DNA from: Gordonia mangrovi
GTDB lineage: Bacteria > Actinomycetota > Actinomycetes > Mycobacteriales > Mycobacteriaceae
NCBI RefSeq assembly: GCF_024734075.1
Contig: NZ_CP102850.1
Coordinates: 4,650,001-4,714,000, forward strand
DNA length: 64,000 nucleotides
Direction: 5' to 3'
The notes beneath the pieces are model-generated. The model ran no database searches and was not told the DNA's origin. It worked only from the letters and a program-made list of their open reading frames with translations. This document shows positions 1-8,825 of this stretch, one piece after another. Position numbers and translations under genes: made by a program. Within the stretch, counting starts at the first letter, position 1, and every line of letters begins with the position of its first letter.

Positions 1-1
1 C

Positions 2-1519
2 CCCGGCGCCGGTGGCCGCAGCTACCAGGTGCGGACCTACGGTTGCCAGATGAACGTGCACGATTCCGAACGCATCGCCGGACTCCTCGAAGACGCCGGC
101 TACGTCAGGGCCGACGACGGGGACGACGCCGACCTGGTGGTGTTCAACACGTGTGCGATCCGGGAGAACGCGGACAACAAGCTCTACGGCAACCTCTCGC
201 ACCTCGCGCCGGTGAAATCCGACCGCCCGGGTATGCAGATCGCCGTCGGCGGTTGCCTGGCGCAGAAGGACAAGGACTCGGTGCTGCGCAAGGCGCCGTG
301 GGTCGATGTGGTGTTCGGTACCCACAACATCGGATCGCTGCCGACGCTGCTCGAGCGAGCACGGCACAACGAATCGGCGCAGGTCGAGATCCTGGAGTCA
401 CTCGAACGATTCCCGTCGACGCTGCCGGCCAAGCGTGACTCGGCCTACTCCGGGTGGGTCTCGGTCTCGGTGGGCTGCAACAACACGTGCACCTTCTGCA
501 TCGTGCCGTCACTGCGCGGCAAAGAAGTCGACCGACGCCCCGGCGATGTCCTCGCCGAGGTGTCGGCGCTGGTCGAGCAGGGTGTGCTGGAGGTGACCCT
601 GCTGGGTCAGAACGTGAACGCCTACGGTATGTCGTTCGCCGATCCGGACCAACCGCGTAACCGCGGTGCCTTCGCCGAACTGCTGCGGGCCTGCGGTGAG
701 ATCGATGGTCTCGAGCGCGTCAGGTTCACCTCGCCGCATCCGGCCGAGTTCACCGATGACGTCATCGACGCGATGGCCGAGACGCCCAACGTCTGTCCGC
801 AACTGCACATGCCGTTGCAGTCCGGGTCCGACCGCATCCTGAAGTCGATGCGCCGTAGCTATCGGCAACGTAAGTTCCTCGGCATTCTCGAGAAGGTGCG
901 CGCGGCGATGCCCCACGCGGCCATCACCACCGACATCATCGTCGGATTCCCCGGTGAGACCGAAGAGGACTTCCAACAGACACTCGATGTGGTTGCCGCA
1001 GCACGGTTCTCGAGTGCGTTCACCTTCCAGTACTCACCGCGGCCCGGTACCCCGGCCGCGACGATGGCCGACCAGGTTCCGCCCGAGGTCGTCGGAGAGC
1101 GGTATCGACGTCTCATCGAACTGCAGGAAAAGATCTGCCTCGAGGAGAATCAGCGGCTGCTCGGCACCGAGGTGGAATTGCTGGTGGTGGCCGACGAGGG
1201 CCGCAAGTCGGCCGACACCGGCCGCCGGACCGGGCGGGCCCGCGACGGTCGGCTCGTGCATTTCGCGCACCACGAGCAGGCCGGTGACGAGGCGATCCGT
1301 CCGGGTGACATCGTGACCACCCGGGTCACCGGTGCCGCCCCGCATCACCTGATCGCCGACGCCGGGGTGGACGGTCACCGGCGCACCCGGGCCGGTGATG
1401 CACACGCCGAGGCCCGGATGCCGACGACCCCACCGGTAGGGGTGGGACTGGGCATGCCCACCATCGGCGTGGCGCCCGTTGAACCGGTCACCGTGGGATG
1501 TTCAGGAGGATGTGGCTGA
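2..1519 (+). CDS. miaB: tRNA-2-methylthio-N6-dimethylallyladenosine synthase MiaB (5' partial)
   Basis: Radical-SAM methylthiotransferase that adds a methylthio group to i6A37 of tRNAs; MiaA, encoded 3.4 kb downstream, makes its substrate. The frame is open from base 2, reading PGAGGRSYQVRTYGCQMN, so the true start lies before the window and the internal GTG at 29 is not it. Seen: the three UPF0004-domain cysteines (YGCQMN, FNTCAIREN, GGCLAQ), the radical-SAM CxxxCxxC (VGCNNTCTFC), and a C-terminal TRAM region. The tail ends in a short cysteine/glycine stretch (VGCSGGCG). The stop overlaps the next ATG (ATGA), so translational coupling is likely. The family assignment is secure. Confidence 0.96.
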   Translation, partial: PGAGGRSYQVRTYGCQMNVHDSERIAGLLEDAGYVRADDGDDADLVVFNTCAIRENADNKLYGNLSHLAPVKSDRPGMQIAVGGCLAQKDKDSVLRKAPWVDVVFGTHNIGSLPTLLERARHNESAQVEILESLERFPSTLPAKRDSAYSGWVSVSVGCNNTCTFCIVPSLRGKEVDRRPGDVLAEVSALVEQGVLEVTLLGQNVNAYGMSFADPDQPRNRGAFAELLRACGEIDGLERVRFTSPHPAEFTDDVIDAMAETPNVCPQLHMPLQSGSDRILKSMRRSYRQRKFLGILEKVRAAMPHAAITTDIIVGFPGETEEDFQQTLDVVAAARFSSAFTFQYSPRPGTPAATMADQVPPEVVGERYRRLIELQEKICLEENQRLLGTEVELLVVADEGRKSADTGRRTGRARDGRLVHFAHHEQAGDEAIRPGDIVTTRVTGAAPHHLIADAGVDGHRRTRAGDAHAEARMPTTPPVGVGLGMPTIGVAPVEPVTVGCSGGCG

Positions 1520-2136
1520 TGAGTGCCGAGAAGGACCGACAGGTCGACGCCGACCGTGTTGCCGGCGGTTTCTCCGCCTACGAGGGCGATCTGCGCCGCG
1601 CCGAACGCAAGGTGGCCGGCGAGATCGATCCCGGGATGCGGGCCGTGGTCGTCGCGATAGCCGTGCTGGTCGCGATGCTGTCGATGGTATTGCCGCACAC
1701 CGGGAGCGCCAGCGGTATCGAGGTGCTCACCTTCGCCCCGGATGCGGAGGCCGAACGCGTCACCATCACCTCCGAGGTGTTCGTGTATCTGTTGGTGATC
1801 TTCGGTATTGGTGCGTCGGCGCTGGCGCTGCTGACCCGGCGGTGGTTCGTGGCGTGGATCGCGTTGTGCGGCAACGCCATCGCCTGTGTCGCCGGAATGC
1901 TCGCCTGGTGGTCGCGCAACACCCCCGGGGTGGGCGGCGTCGAGCCGCCCTCGGGGGTCGGCATCGGACTGATCATCGGTTGGTTTGCCGTACTGGTGTT
2001 GACCTTCCACTGGGCGCGTGTCGTCTGGGCCCGCAGCACATATCACCTCGCGATCGAGGAGCAGCGGCGGCACGAGGCAGCCGGCCGCGATGCGCTGGCC
2101 CGGTCACTGCAGCACAAGCCCGATCAGGAAGCCTGA
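1519..2136 (+). CDS. conserved four-helix membrane protein (Rv2732c-like)
   Basis: 205-residue integral membrane protein of unknown function, conserved beside miaB in Mycobacteriales. I chose the ATG at 1519, which overlaps the miaB stop and is preceded by AGGAGG at 1504-1509; an in-frame upstream GTG (1498) would lie inside miaB and lacks that support. Hydrophobic segments are visible at about residues 44-63, 87-110, 114-132 and 150-168. The N-terminus is charged and soluble, and the C-terminus (about 35 residues) is basic and probably cytoplasmic. No catalytic motif is recognisable. It is probably co-transcribed with miaB and the following thioesterase. Confidence 0.85.
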   Translation: MSAEKDRQVDADRVAGGFSAYEGDLRRAERKVAGEIDPGMRAVVVAIAVLVAMLSMVLPHTGSASGIEVLTFAPDAEAERVTITSEVFVYLLVIFGIGASALALLTRRWFVAWIALCGNAIACVAGMLAWWSRNTPGVGGVEPPSGVGIGLIIGWFAVLVLTFHWARVVWARSTYHLAIEEQRRHEAAGRDALARSLQHKPDQEA

Positions 2137-2139
2137 GGA

Positions 2140-2583
2140 GTGGGCGACGACAACCACACCGGCACCCCGCACGTCGAGGACTATCCCGCCCACGTCACCG
2201 AGAAGGTGCGCTACGCCGACACCGACCGTCAGGGACATGTCAACAACGCGGTGTTCGCCACGTTCCTGGAATCCGGACGCGTCGCGGTGCTCTACGATCC
2301 GCAGGCCCCGCTCGCCCAACCCGGCACCTCGTTCGTCATCGCGCGGCTCGAACTGGACTTCCGTGCGGAGATGACCTGGCCGGGCGACATCGTCGTCGGT
2401 ACCCGGGTGGCATCGCTCGGGCGCAGCTCGATCGTGCTGGAGCAAGGCATCTTCCAGGGCGACACCTGTGTGGCGACCGCCAAGACCGTCATCGTCGCGT
2501 TCGACGAGAGCACTCGTCGGTCCCGGCCGCTTCCCGAATCCGCGGTGGCGATTCTCCGTGACCTGAGCGTCACGAAGGCCTGA
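2140..2583 (+). CDS. acyl-CoA thioesterase, 4HBT hotdog family
   Basis: 147-residue single hotdog-fold protein. The motif YADTDRQGHVNNAVF near residues 25-39 matches the 4-hydroxybenzoyl-CoA thioesterase signature (Asp then HxN). The length is usual for a single-domain, probably tetrameric, acyl-CoA thioesterase. The physiological acyl-CoA cannot be read from sequence. The GTG start is 3 nt after the preceding stop, and GAGGA directly abuts it, so translation is probably coupled to the upstream membrane protein. The next gene is convergent, with only 29 bp between stops. Confidence 0.86.
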   Translation: MGDDNHTGTPHVEDYPAHVTEKVRYADTDRQGHVNNAVFATFLESGRVAVLYDPQAPLAQPGTSFVIARLELDFRAEMTWPGDIVVGTRVASLGRSSIVLEQGIFQGDTCVATAKTVIVAFDESTRRSRPLPESAVAILRDLSVTKA

Positions 2584-2612
2584 GCACGTCACACGGGCTC
2601 AGCCGGCTCAGC

Positions 2613-4019
2613 TCAGCGGTCGGCGATCGCACTGGCCGCGGCATCGGCCCACTCGCGCCACTGGGCCGCCTGTTCGCGTAGCTTCGCGGCGTCCTTGGCC
2701 TTGCCGCGGTCGTCGGCCTTGCGGGCCTGGTCCTCGAGTTGTGCGGCGCGATCGGCGAACTGCGCTGCGCGTGCCTGTGCCTCGGGATCGGTCCGCTGCC
2801 ACTGCGTCTCCTCCGCGTCACGGATCCGCTTCTCGAGTGCGCGGGCGCGCCCCTCCAGCGAACTCATCTGATCACGCGGAACCTTGCCGATCTCATCCCA
2901 CTGGTCGCGGAAGGCCCGGAACTCGCGTCGTGCCGCATCGAGATCGGCCGCCGGATCGACCTTCTTCTCGGCCTGCTCCAACAGGGCGACCTTGGCTGCC
3001 GCATTGGCGGCGAACTCGCTGTCGCGCTCTGATGTGGCCGCGTTGCGGGCGGAGAAGAAGACGTCCTGGGCGGCTTTGAACCGCTGCCACAGGGCGTCGT
3101 CGGCGTCGCGTGGCGCGCGACCGGCCGCCTTCCACTCGGTGAGCAGCTCGCGGAACTGCGCCGAGGTCGGGCCCCAGTCGGTGGATGTCGACAACTCCTC
3201 GGCCCGCGCGATGAGCTCTTCCTTACGTGCCTTGGCACCGGCGCGTTCGCGGTCGAGTTCGGCGAAATGCGCACCCCGTCGCCGATTGAACGCGTCGCGC
3301 GCCTTGGCGTAGCGCTTCCACAGCGCATCGTCGGTCTTGCGGTCGACGCCTTTGATGGTCTTCCACTCGTCGAGAATCGCCCGCAGTCGGTCGCCGGCCA
3401 CCTTCCACTGGGTGGACTCGGCACCGATCTGTTCGGCCTCGACGGCCAGCGTCTCCTTGCGTGCGATGGCGGCGGCACGCATGTGTTCGCGCTCGGCCTT
3501 GATCGAGTCGGCCACCTCGTCGGCGCTGCCCACGATCACCGTCAGGCGTTGCTCGAGCGCAGCCACGTCGCCGATCACCGCGGCGGTCGGCAATGCATCG
3601 AGCAGGTGACGGGCGGCGGTCTGCGCCTTGCGGGGATCGCCCGAGCGTGCCGCCAGGCGTTCTTCGAGGATCTCCACCTCGGTCGCCAGATCGTCGAACT
3701 TCCGGGAGAAATGGGCGAGGCCCTCCTCGACCGAACCGGCCTGCCATGACCCGATCTGCCGTTCTCCGCCGGCGGTCTTGAGCCACACCGCGCCCTCGGC
3801 GTCGATCCGGCCGAACTCATGCGGGTCGCCACCGGGTACGGGCGTGGGCACCGGGTGCACCTCGGCAGCGCGTGGTCGCGGTCCGGGCCGGGGTCCCGGC
3901 TTGGGCATCGGATGCGGCTTGGGGGGACCGGGATTCGGGGTCGGTGTCCCCGCGTCCGGGGCTCCCGGAGCGGCGGCCCCGGAACCGGAGGCGGCCGGGG
4001 GGTCGGTCTGATCGGTCAT
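2613..4019 (-). CDS. DUF349-repeat protein with proline-rich N-terminus
   Basis: 468 residues. About residues 1-65 are proline/alanine/glycine-rich and low-complexity. From about 70 onward the protein is charged and helical, with repeated tryptophan-containing units (e.g. LTEWKAAGRAPRDADDALWQ and LDEWKTIKGVDRKTDDALWK) typical of DUF349 repeats. No signal peptide or membrane segment is seen, so it is probably cytosolic, with long coiled-coil-like helices. Function is unknown. A homologue sits at the same place in M. tuberculosis (Rv2731, from memory). It is transcribed alone, convergent with the thioesterase gene. Confidence 0.86.
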   Translation of the reverse strand: MTDQTDPPAASGSGAAAPGAPDAGTPTPNPGPPKPHPMPKPGPRPGPRPRAAEVHPVPTPVPGGDPHEFGRIDAEGAVWLKTAGGERQIGSWQAGSVEEGLAHFSRKFDDLATEVEILEERLAARSGDPRKAQTAARHLLDALPTAAVIGDVAALEQRLTVIVGSADEVADSIKAEREHMRAAAIARKETLAVEAEQIGAESTQWKVAGDRLRAILDEWKTIKGVDRKTDDALWKRYAKARDAFNRRRGAHFAELDRERAGAKARKEELIARAEELSTSTDWGPTSAQFRELLTEWKAAGRAPRDADDALWQRFKAAQDVFFSARNAATSERDSEFAANAAAKVALLEQAEKKVDPAADLDAARREFRAFRDQWDEIGKVPRDQMSSLEGRARALEKRIRDAEETQWQRTDPEAQARAAQFADRAAQLEDQARKADDRGKAKDAAKLREQAAQWREWADAAASAIADR

Positions 4020-4197
4020 GTGCAGGTGCCCTCTCCCGCAGGTTGATGCCGCGCGCCACGGCTGCCGTCACGTCGAGGCCTGCGCCGACGCATGGACGTC
4101 GCAGGCTGACACCATTGAACCAGGTCAGACCCTGCCGTGTGAGCGCTGCGGCGACATTGCGGTCGGACTCGATGGGCTCGCGTCCACACCGGTCGGC

Positions 4198-4203
4198 TAG
4201 CGT
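4198..4203 (+). promoter_or_regulatory. -10 element of a leaderless promoter for the 4211 gene
   Basis: TAGCGT lies exactly 7 nt before the GTG at 4211, the spacing expected when transcription starts on the first base of the start codon. This favours GTG 4211 over the in-frame GTG at 4205. No clear -35 is seen. Confidence 0.55.
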
Positions 4204-4210
4204 CGTGTCC

Positions 4211-4960
4211 GTGTTGGCGTCCGTGGTCTTCGTCCCGAGTGCTCCGCTGCTGGTGCCGGAGGTCGCCGGACCGGGCGCCACCGACACCGAAGCGGTGCGT
4301 GCGGCGACGCGGGCGGCCGGACGGGAACTGGCCGGCGCGGCCACCTCCTGGGTGGCGATCGGTGCGGGCGACGACGATTCGACCGCCCCCGGCGGGCTCG
4401 CCGGCAGCTTCCGGCGGTACGGCGTGGACGTGGCGGTCTCGCTCGGCGTGCCGGGGCCTCGAACACGCGTACCCGAGCCCGAGCAGGCAGCCGCACAGCA
4501 CCTGGACCTGCCGCTGTCGATGTTGATCGCCGGCTGGTTGCGCGCCGAATCCGGCGTGCCCCGCGTCGAACCCGTCACGACGGCGCCCGGATCCGCCGCG
4601 GCCGACTGTGCTCGACTGGGCGCCGAGCTGCGCACGGCGGTCGACTCCGATCCGGCCCGCGTGGGGGTGTTGGTGGTGGCCGACGGCGCCACCGCACTGT
4701 CGGCGCGATCCCCGGGCGGTGGGCTGCGACCGGCCGCGGTGGACCTGCAGCGACGCATCGATGAGGCGCTGGCGGACGCGGACACCGCGGCGCTGGCAGC
4801 GCTCGACCCCGAGGAATGTGCACACGCCGGTGTCGCGGGACGTCCGGCGTGGCAGGTCGCCGCCGCACTGTGCTCCGGGCGCCGATGGGTGTCGCGGGTC
4901 CTTTACCGCGATGCGCCGTTCGGGGTCGGCTACACCGTCGCCACCTGGACTCCCCGATGA
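4211..4960 (+). CDS. class III extradiol dioxygenase-like protein (Rv2728c-like)
   Basis: 249-residue alanine-rich protein starting VLASVVFVPSAPLLVPE, the beta-strand and 'APLLVPE' opening typical of class III extradiol dioxygenase-like folds (LigB/MEMO group). I do not see a complete set of the usual metal-binding histidines, so the catalytic role is open. The start is set by the -10 at 4198. Its stop overlaps the miaA ATG (ATGA at 4957-4960), giving a probable dioxygenase-like/miaA coupled unit. The same neighbour order occurs in mycobacteria. A conserved partner role in tRNA modification is only a guess. Confidence 0.75.
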   Translation: MLASVVFVPSAPLLVPEVAGPGATDTEAVRAATRAAGRELAGAATSWVAIGAGDDDSTAPGGLAGSFRRYGVDVAVSLGVPGPRTRVPEPEQAAAQHLDLPLSMLIAGWLRAESGVPRVEPVTTAPGSAAADCARLGAELRTAVDSDPARVGVLVVADGATALSARSPGGGLRPAAVDLQRRIDEALADADTAALAALDPEECAHAGVAGRPAWQVAAALCSGRRWVSRVLYRDAPFGVGYTVATWTPR

Positions 4961-5874
4961 CGGGCGCGCGCGAGCCCACCCCCATCGCGATCGTGGGTCC
5001 GACGGCGAGTGGGAAATCCGACCTCGCCCTCGACCTCGCCGAACGGCTCGGCGGCGAGATCGTCAACCTCGACGCCATGCAGCAATACCGCGGCATGGAC
5101 ATCGGGACCGCCAAGCTGCCCGTCGCCGACCGGCGCGGCATCCCGCATCACCAGATCGACGTGCTCGACGTGACCGAGACCGCGACGGTCGCACGTCATC
5201 AACGCGCCGCCGGCGCCGATGTGGAACGCTTGCTGGCCGCCGGTCGGGTGCCGGTGCTGGTCGGCGGATCGATGATGTACATCCAGGGTCTGCTCGACGA
5301 TTGGCGTTTTCCGGCGACCGATCCGAAGGTGCGCGCCAGGTACGAGACGCTGCTCGACCAGATCGGTGTCGCAGCGCTGCACCAACGTCTGGCCGCGGTC
5401 GATCCCGACGCCGCGGCGTCCATCCTCGCCACCGACGGACGGCGCATCGTGCGTGCCCTCGAGGTGGTCGAACTCACCGGTGCACCGTTCGCGGCGTCCG
5501 CGCCGACCATCGGTGAACCGAGGTGGCACACCCGCATCCTGGCACTGGACCGCCTCACCGTCGATCTCGACGAACGCATTCGGCTGCGTACCAGGCAGAT
5601 GTTCGAGCTGGGGCTCGTCGAGGAAGTGCAGCACCTGTGCTCGGCCGGACTGCGCGAGGGCCGCACGGCGTCCCGTGCCATCGGTTACGCGCAGGTGTTG
5701 GCCGCGCTCGACGGTGAGTACGAGATGGCCACCGCCGAGGAACTGACCTTCATCGGCACCCGACGCTACGTTCGGCGGCAACGATCGTGGTTTCGTCGTG
5801 ATCACCGCATCACCTGGCTCGACGCCGCCGACCCCGACCTGCTGTCGCAGGCACTGCGGATCATGGACCGCTGA
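4957..5874 (+). CDS. miaA: tRNA dimethylallyltransferase MiaA
   Basis: 305 residues; transfers dimethylallyl from DMAPP to N6 of A37, the step before MiaB. Seen: P-loop GPTASGKS near residues 14-21, the DAMQQYRGMDIGTAK segment, and the characteristic C-terminal TRRYVRRQRSWFRRD. The ATG at 4957 overlaps the preceding stop; a longer in-frame ORF from 4816 lies inside the upstream gene and is rejected. The length is normal for the family. dapF follows after 21 bp but has its own leaderless-type promoter. Confidence 0.96.
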   Translation: MTGAREPTPIAIVGPTASGKSDLALDLAERLGGEIVNLDAMQQYRGMDIGTAKLPVADRRGIPHHQIDVLDVTETATVARHQRAAGADVERLLAAGRVPVLVGGSMMYIQGLLDDWRFPATDPKVRARYETLLDQIGVAALHQRLAAVDPDAAASILATDGRRIVRALEVVELTGAPFAASAPTIGEPRWHTRILALDRLTVDLDERIRLRTRQMFELGLVEEVQHLCSAGLREGRTASRAIGYAQVLAALDGEYEMATAEELTFIGTRRYVRRQRSWFRRDHRITWLDAADPDLLSQALRIMDR

Positions 5875-5883
5875 GTCACCTCG

Positions 5884-5889
5884 TACGCT
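5884..5889 (+). promoter_or_regulatory. -10 element of leaderless promoter for dapF
   Basis: TACGCT stands 6 nt before the dapF GTG (5896), just after the miaA stop. It suggests dapF has its own leaderless transcript in addition to any readthrough from miaA. Confidence 0.55.
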
Positions 5890-5895
5890 GGTGGG

Positions 5896-6837
5896 GTGAC
5901 GGCCACAACATCGGGCGACAGCGCGCTCTCCGACGAGAAGGCATTCGCCCTGCATTTCGTGAAGGGCCACGGCACCCAGAACGACTTCGTGATCCTGACC
6001 GACCCGGCGGCGCACCTCGACCTGACCCGCTCACGTGTGGCGGCGTTGTGCGACCGGCAGCGGGGGATAGGCGCGGACGGGCTGCTGCGGGTCGTGCGGT
6101 CGGCCGCGCTGGTGGAACGCGGAGTTCTCGACACATTGCCCACCGGTGTCGCACCCGACGATTGGTTCATGGACTATCGCAACGCCGACGGGTCCATTGC
6201 GGAGATGTGTGGCAACGGAGTGCGGGTCTTCGCTCATCACCTGCGGGCCTCGGGTCTGATGGCGGCCGACCGATTCACCGTGGGTTCGCGCGCCGGCGCC
6301 CGGCCGGTCGTGGTCCACGACCACGACGCCGTGCACGCCGACGTCACCGTGCAGATGGGGCCGGTCCGACGCGACGGCGACTCGCTGGTGCGCATCGGCG
6401 ACGACGTGTACCGCGGGGTGATGGTCGATGTCGGCAACCCGCATCTGGCATGTGTCGTACCGGACCTGACCGCGGCCGACCTGGCGGCGATCGACTTCTC
6501 CGCCGGGGTACGGCTCGAGGCCGAGGCGTTCCCCCACGGCGCGAATGTCGAGATCGTGACCACCCCCGGGACACCGGACGCCCAGGGCCGGTTCCCGGCG
6601 TCGATGCGGGTCTTCGAACGTGGCGTCGGAGAGACCCGTAGCTGCGGAACCGGCCTGGTGGCCGCCGGGGCCGCCCTCCTGGCGCACCGCGGCGAGAGCG
6701 AGGGCACGCTGTGCATCACGGTGCCGGGAGGTCGGGTGGAGGTGGGTATCCGGGCCGATGGTTCCCACTTGCGTGGGCCGTCGATGCTGGTGGCCGAAGG
6801 GCGGTTGCGAGCGGGCTGGGACCGTCCCGAGCGCTGA
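5896..6837 (+). CDS. dapF: diaminopimelate epimerase DapF
   Basis: 313 residues; interconverts LL- and meso-diaminopimelate in the cytosol for lysine and meso-DAP peptidoglycan synthesis. Both active-site cysteine motifs are visible: MCGNGVRVFAHH near residue 97 and GETRSCGTGLVAAG near residue 250. The opening KGHGTQNDFVI is typical of the family. The GTG start is supported by the TACGCT hexamer 6 nt upstream. About 25 residues at the N-terminus precede the conserved first strand, slightly more than in many homologues. Confidence 0.96.
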   Translation: MTATTSGDSALSDEKAFALHFVKGHGTQNDFVILTDPAAHLDLTRSRVAALCDRQRGIGADGLLRVVRSAALVERGVLDTLPTGVAPDDWFMDYRNADGSIAEMCGNGVRVFAHHLRASGLMAADRFTVGSRAGARPVVVHDHDAVHADVTVQMGPVRRDGDSLVRIGDDVYRGVMVDVGNPHLACVVPDLTAADLAAIDFSAGVRLEAEAFPHGANVEIVTTPGTPDAQGRFPASMRVFERGVGETRSCGTGLVAAGAALLAHRGESEGTLCITVPGGRVEVGIRADGSHLRGPSMLVAEGRLRAGWDRPER

Positions 6838-6916
6838 GTGTGTCGGCGGTGCCATTCTGCCCAGGGAAAAACGGGATGCCACCGGCATGTCGCGCGTGAC
6901 ATCATGGATGTCACCC

Positions 6917-8407
6917 ATGACAGATTCAGCTTTCACAACATCTCATCCCGCCGACCCGGACACCGACCTGGCGGATCTGCCCGACGCCGATGGCACGAAC
7001 GGGCACGACATCCTCGAGGGTCTGGCCCGACCGACCACTGGCGAACTCCAGCTCGAGGAGCGGGCGTCGCTCCAGCGAGTCGCAGGTCTGTCGACCGAAC
7101 TCACCGACGTCACCGAGGTCGAGTACCGCCAGTTGCGCCTCGAGCGGGTCGTGCTGGTGGGGGTCTGGACCGAGGGCACCGCCGCGCAGGCCCGCGCCAG
7201 CATGGCCGAGCTGGCCGCATTGGCCGAGACTGCCGGGTCGCAGGTGCTCGACGCGCTGATCCAGCGCCGCTCGAAGCCGGATCCCGCCACCTACATCGGT
7301 TCCGGGAAGGCCGACGAACTGCGCGCCGCAGTCCTCGAGACCGGCGCCGACACCGTGATCTGTGACGGTGAACTCACCCCTGCGCAGCTGACCGCCCTGG
7401 AGAAGGTGGTCAAGGTGAAGGTCATCGACCGCACCGCGCTCATCCTCGACATCTTCGCGCAGCACGCCACCTCCCGCGAGGGCAAGGCCCAGGTGTCGCT
7501 GGCCCAGATGGAGTACATGCTGCCGCGTCTGCGCGGTTGGGGTCAGTCGATGTCGCGGCAGGCCGGCGGTCGGGCCGGCAGCAACGGTGGCGTCGGTCTG
7601 CGTGGTCCCGGTGAGACGAAGATCGAGACCGACCGCCGACGCATCCGCGAACGGATGGCCAAGTTGCGTCGGGAGATCCGTGCGATGAAGAAGTCCCGGA
7701 CGGTGATGCGCGCGGCCCGCGAACGCAACTCGATCCCGCGGCTGACCGTGGCCGGGTACACCAATGCCGGCAAATCGAGCCTGGTCAACGCGATGACCGG
7801 GTCCGGTGTGCTGGTGCAGGATGCACTGTTCGCGACCCTGGACCCGACCACCCGCCGCGCCACCCTCGACGACGGGCGGGCTGTGGTGTTCACCGATACC
7901 GTCGGGTTCGTGCGTCACCTGCCCACCCAGTTGGTCGAGGCGTTCCGGTCGACACTGGAAGAGGTGGTGGACGCCGATCTGTTGCTGCATGTCGTCGACG
8001 GCTCCGATCCGTTCCCGGTCGAGCAGATCTCCGCGGTTCGGCGCGTCATCAACGAGGTCGTCGCCGAGGAGGGTGCCACCGCGCCGCCCGAACTGCTCGT
8101 GGTCAACAAGATCGATGCGATCGACGCGACCCGGATGGCCGAGCTGCGAGGTGCGCTCGGGGATGCGGCGTTCGTCTCGGCGCGCACGGGCGAAGGCCTG
8201 CCCGAATTGTTCGACCGTGTACGGGAGTTCGTCGGTCGGGCAGATGTCGAGTTGACCGTCGACGTGCCCTACACGCGCGGCGACCTGATCTCGCGCATCC
8301 ACGAGGAGGGCGAAGTGCTGACCAGCGAGCACACCGCCGAGGGCACCACCATGCGGGTGCGGGTACCGTCCGCGTTCGCCGGAGTTCTCGAACCGCTGCG
8401 GTCCTGA
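6917..8407 (+). CDS. hflX: GTPase HflX
   Basis: 496-residue ribosome-associated GTPase implicated in splitting stalled 70S ribosomes. Seen: an N-terminal HflX domain, the glycine-rich linker (RQAGGRAGSNGGVGLRGPGE), then GTPase motifs G1 GYTNAGKSS, G3 DTVGF and G4 NKID. I chose ATG 6917 (MTDSAFTT) because it gives the usual mycobacterial length; in-frame ATGs at 6887 and 6908 are alternatives, and no clear Shine-Dalgarno decides among them. The gene ends in a strong hairpin shared with the convergent PTS cluster. Confidence 0.95.
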   Translation: MTDSAFTTSHPADPDTDLADLPDADGTNGHDILEGLARPTTGELQLEERASLQRVAGLSTELTDVTEVEYRQLRLERVVLVGVWTEGTAAQARASMAELAALAETAGSQVLDALIQRRSKPDPATYIGSGKADELRAAVLETGADTVICDGELTPAQLTALEKVVKVKVIDRTALILDIFAQHATSREGKAQVSLAQMEYMLPRLRGWGQSMSRQAGGRAGSNGGVGLRGPGETKIETDRRRIRERMAKLRREIRAMKKSRTVMRAARERNSIPRLTVAGYTNAGKSSLVNAMTGSGVLVQDALFATLDPTTRRATLDDGRAVVFTDTVGFVRHLPTQLVEAFRSTLEEVVDADLLLHVVDGSDPFPVEQISAVRRVINEVVAEEGATAPPELLVVNKIDAIDATRMAELRGALGDAAFVSARTGEGLPELFDRVREFVGRADVELTVDVPYTRGDLISRIHEEGEVLTSEHTAEGTTMRVRVPSAFAGVLEPLRS

Positions 8408-8416
8408 CCCGGACAG

Positions 8417-8454
8417 ATGACGACCCCGCCGCGTGAACGCGACGGGGTCGTCAT
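8417..8454. terminator. bidirectional hairpin terminator between hflX and ptsH
   Basis: Perfect 12-bp inverted repeat (8417-8428 with 8443-8454), one mismatch, then an inner CGCG/CGCG stem around a TGAA tetraloop. There is no long T-run, as is common in actinobacteria. It lies between two convergent stop codons. Confidence 0.8.
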
Positions 8455-8468
8455 TGCTGTCGGTCGGC

Positions 8469-8729
8469 TCAGTCGGCGTCGAGATCTTTGGCGACCAGTG
8501 CGGCGATCGCGTCGAGGGTGCCCTGGTCGTCGGCGGTCACCACGACATCGGTGCCCTTCTCCGCCCCGAGGGTCATGATCATCAGGGCGGATCCGGCGTC
8601 CACCGGGTCGCCACCCTCGAGCGAGAGCGTGACGGTGGCGCCGGTGTCGGCGACCGCCTCGGCGATGATCGTCGCGGGACGGGCGTGCAGTCCGACGGCG
8701 GAGCCGACGGTGACTGTGGTGCTGGGCAT
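8469..8729 (-). CDS. ptsH: phosphocarrier protein HPr
   Basis: 86 residues, the normal HPr length. It accepts phosphate from enzyme I (encoded at 12972) and passes it to EIIA of FruA. The phosphorylated histidine is H15 in VGLHARPAT, and a serine (S47, AGSALMIM) lies in the region of the regulatory Ser-46. I chose the ATG at 8729 because AAGGAG stands about 8 nt upstream; the in-frame extension to 8822 adds a non-HPr sequence. It is last in the fruR-fruK-fruA-ptsH cluster, 96 bp after fruA. Confidence 0.95.
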   Translation of the reverse strand: MPSTTVTVGSAVGLHARPATIIAEAVADTGATVTLSLEGGDPVDAGSALMIMTLGAEKGTDVVVTADDQGTLDAIAALVAKDLDAD

Positions 8730-8825
8730 GGGTGGTGCTCCTTCGGTTGCGGTGGGAGGGTTGGCGATGGAAATGGTTGTGTCGGTGGTTACTGCCCGTG
8801 TCGACTGAGTCTGCCCGAACATCGC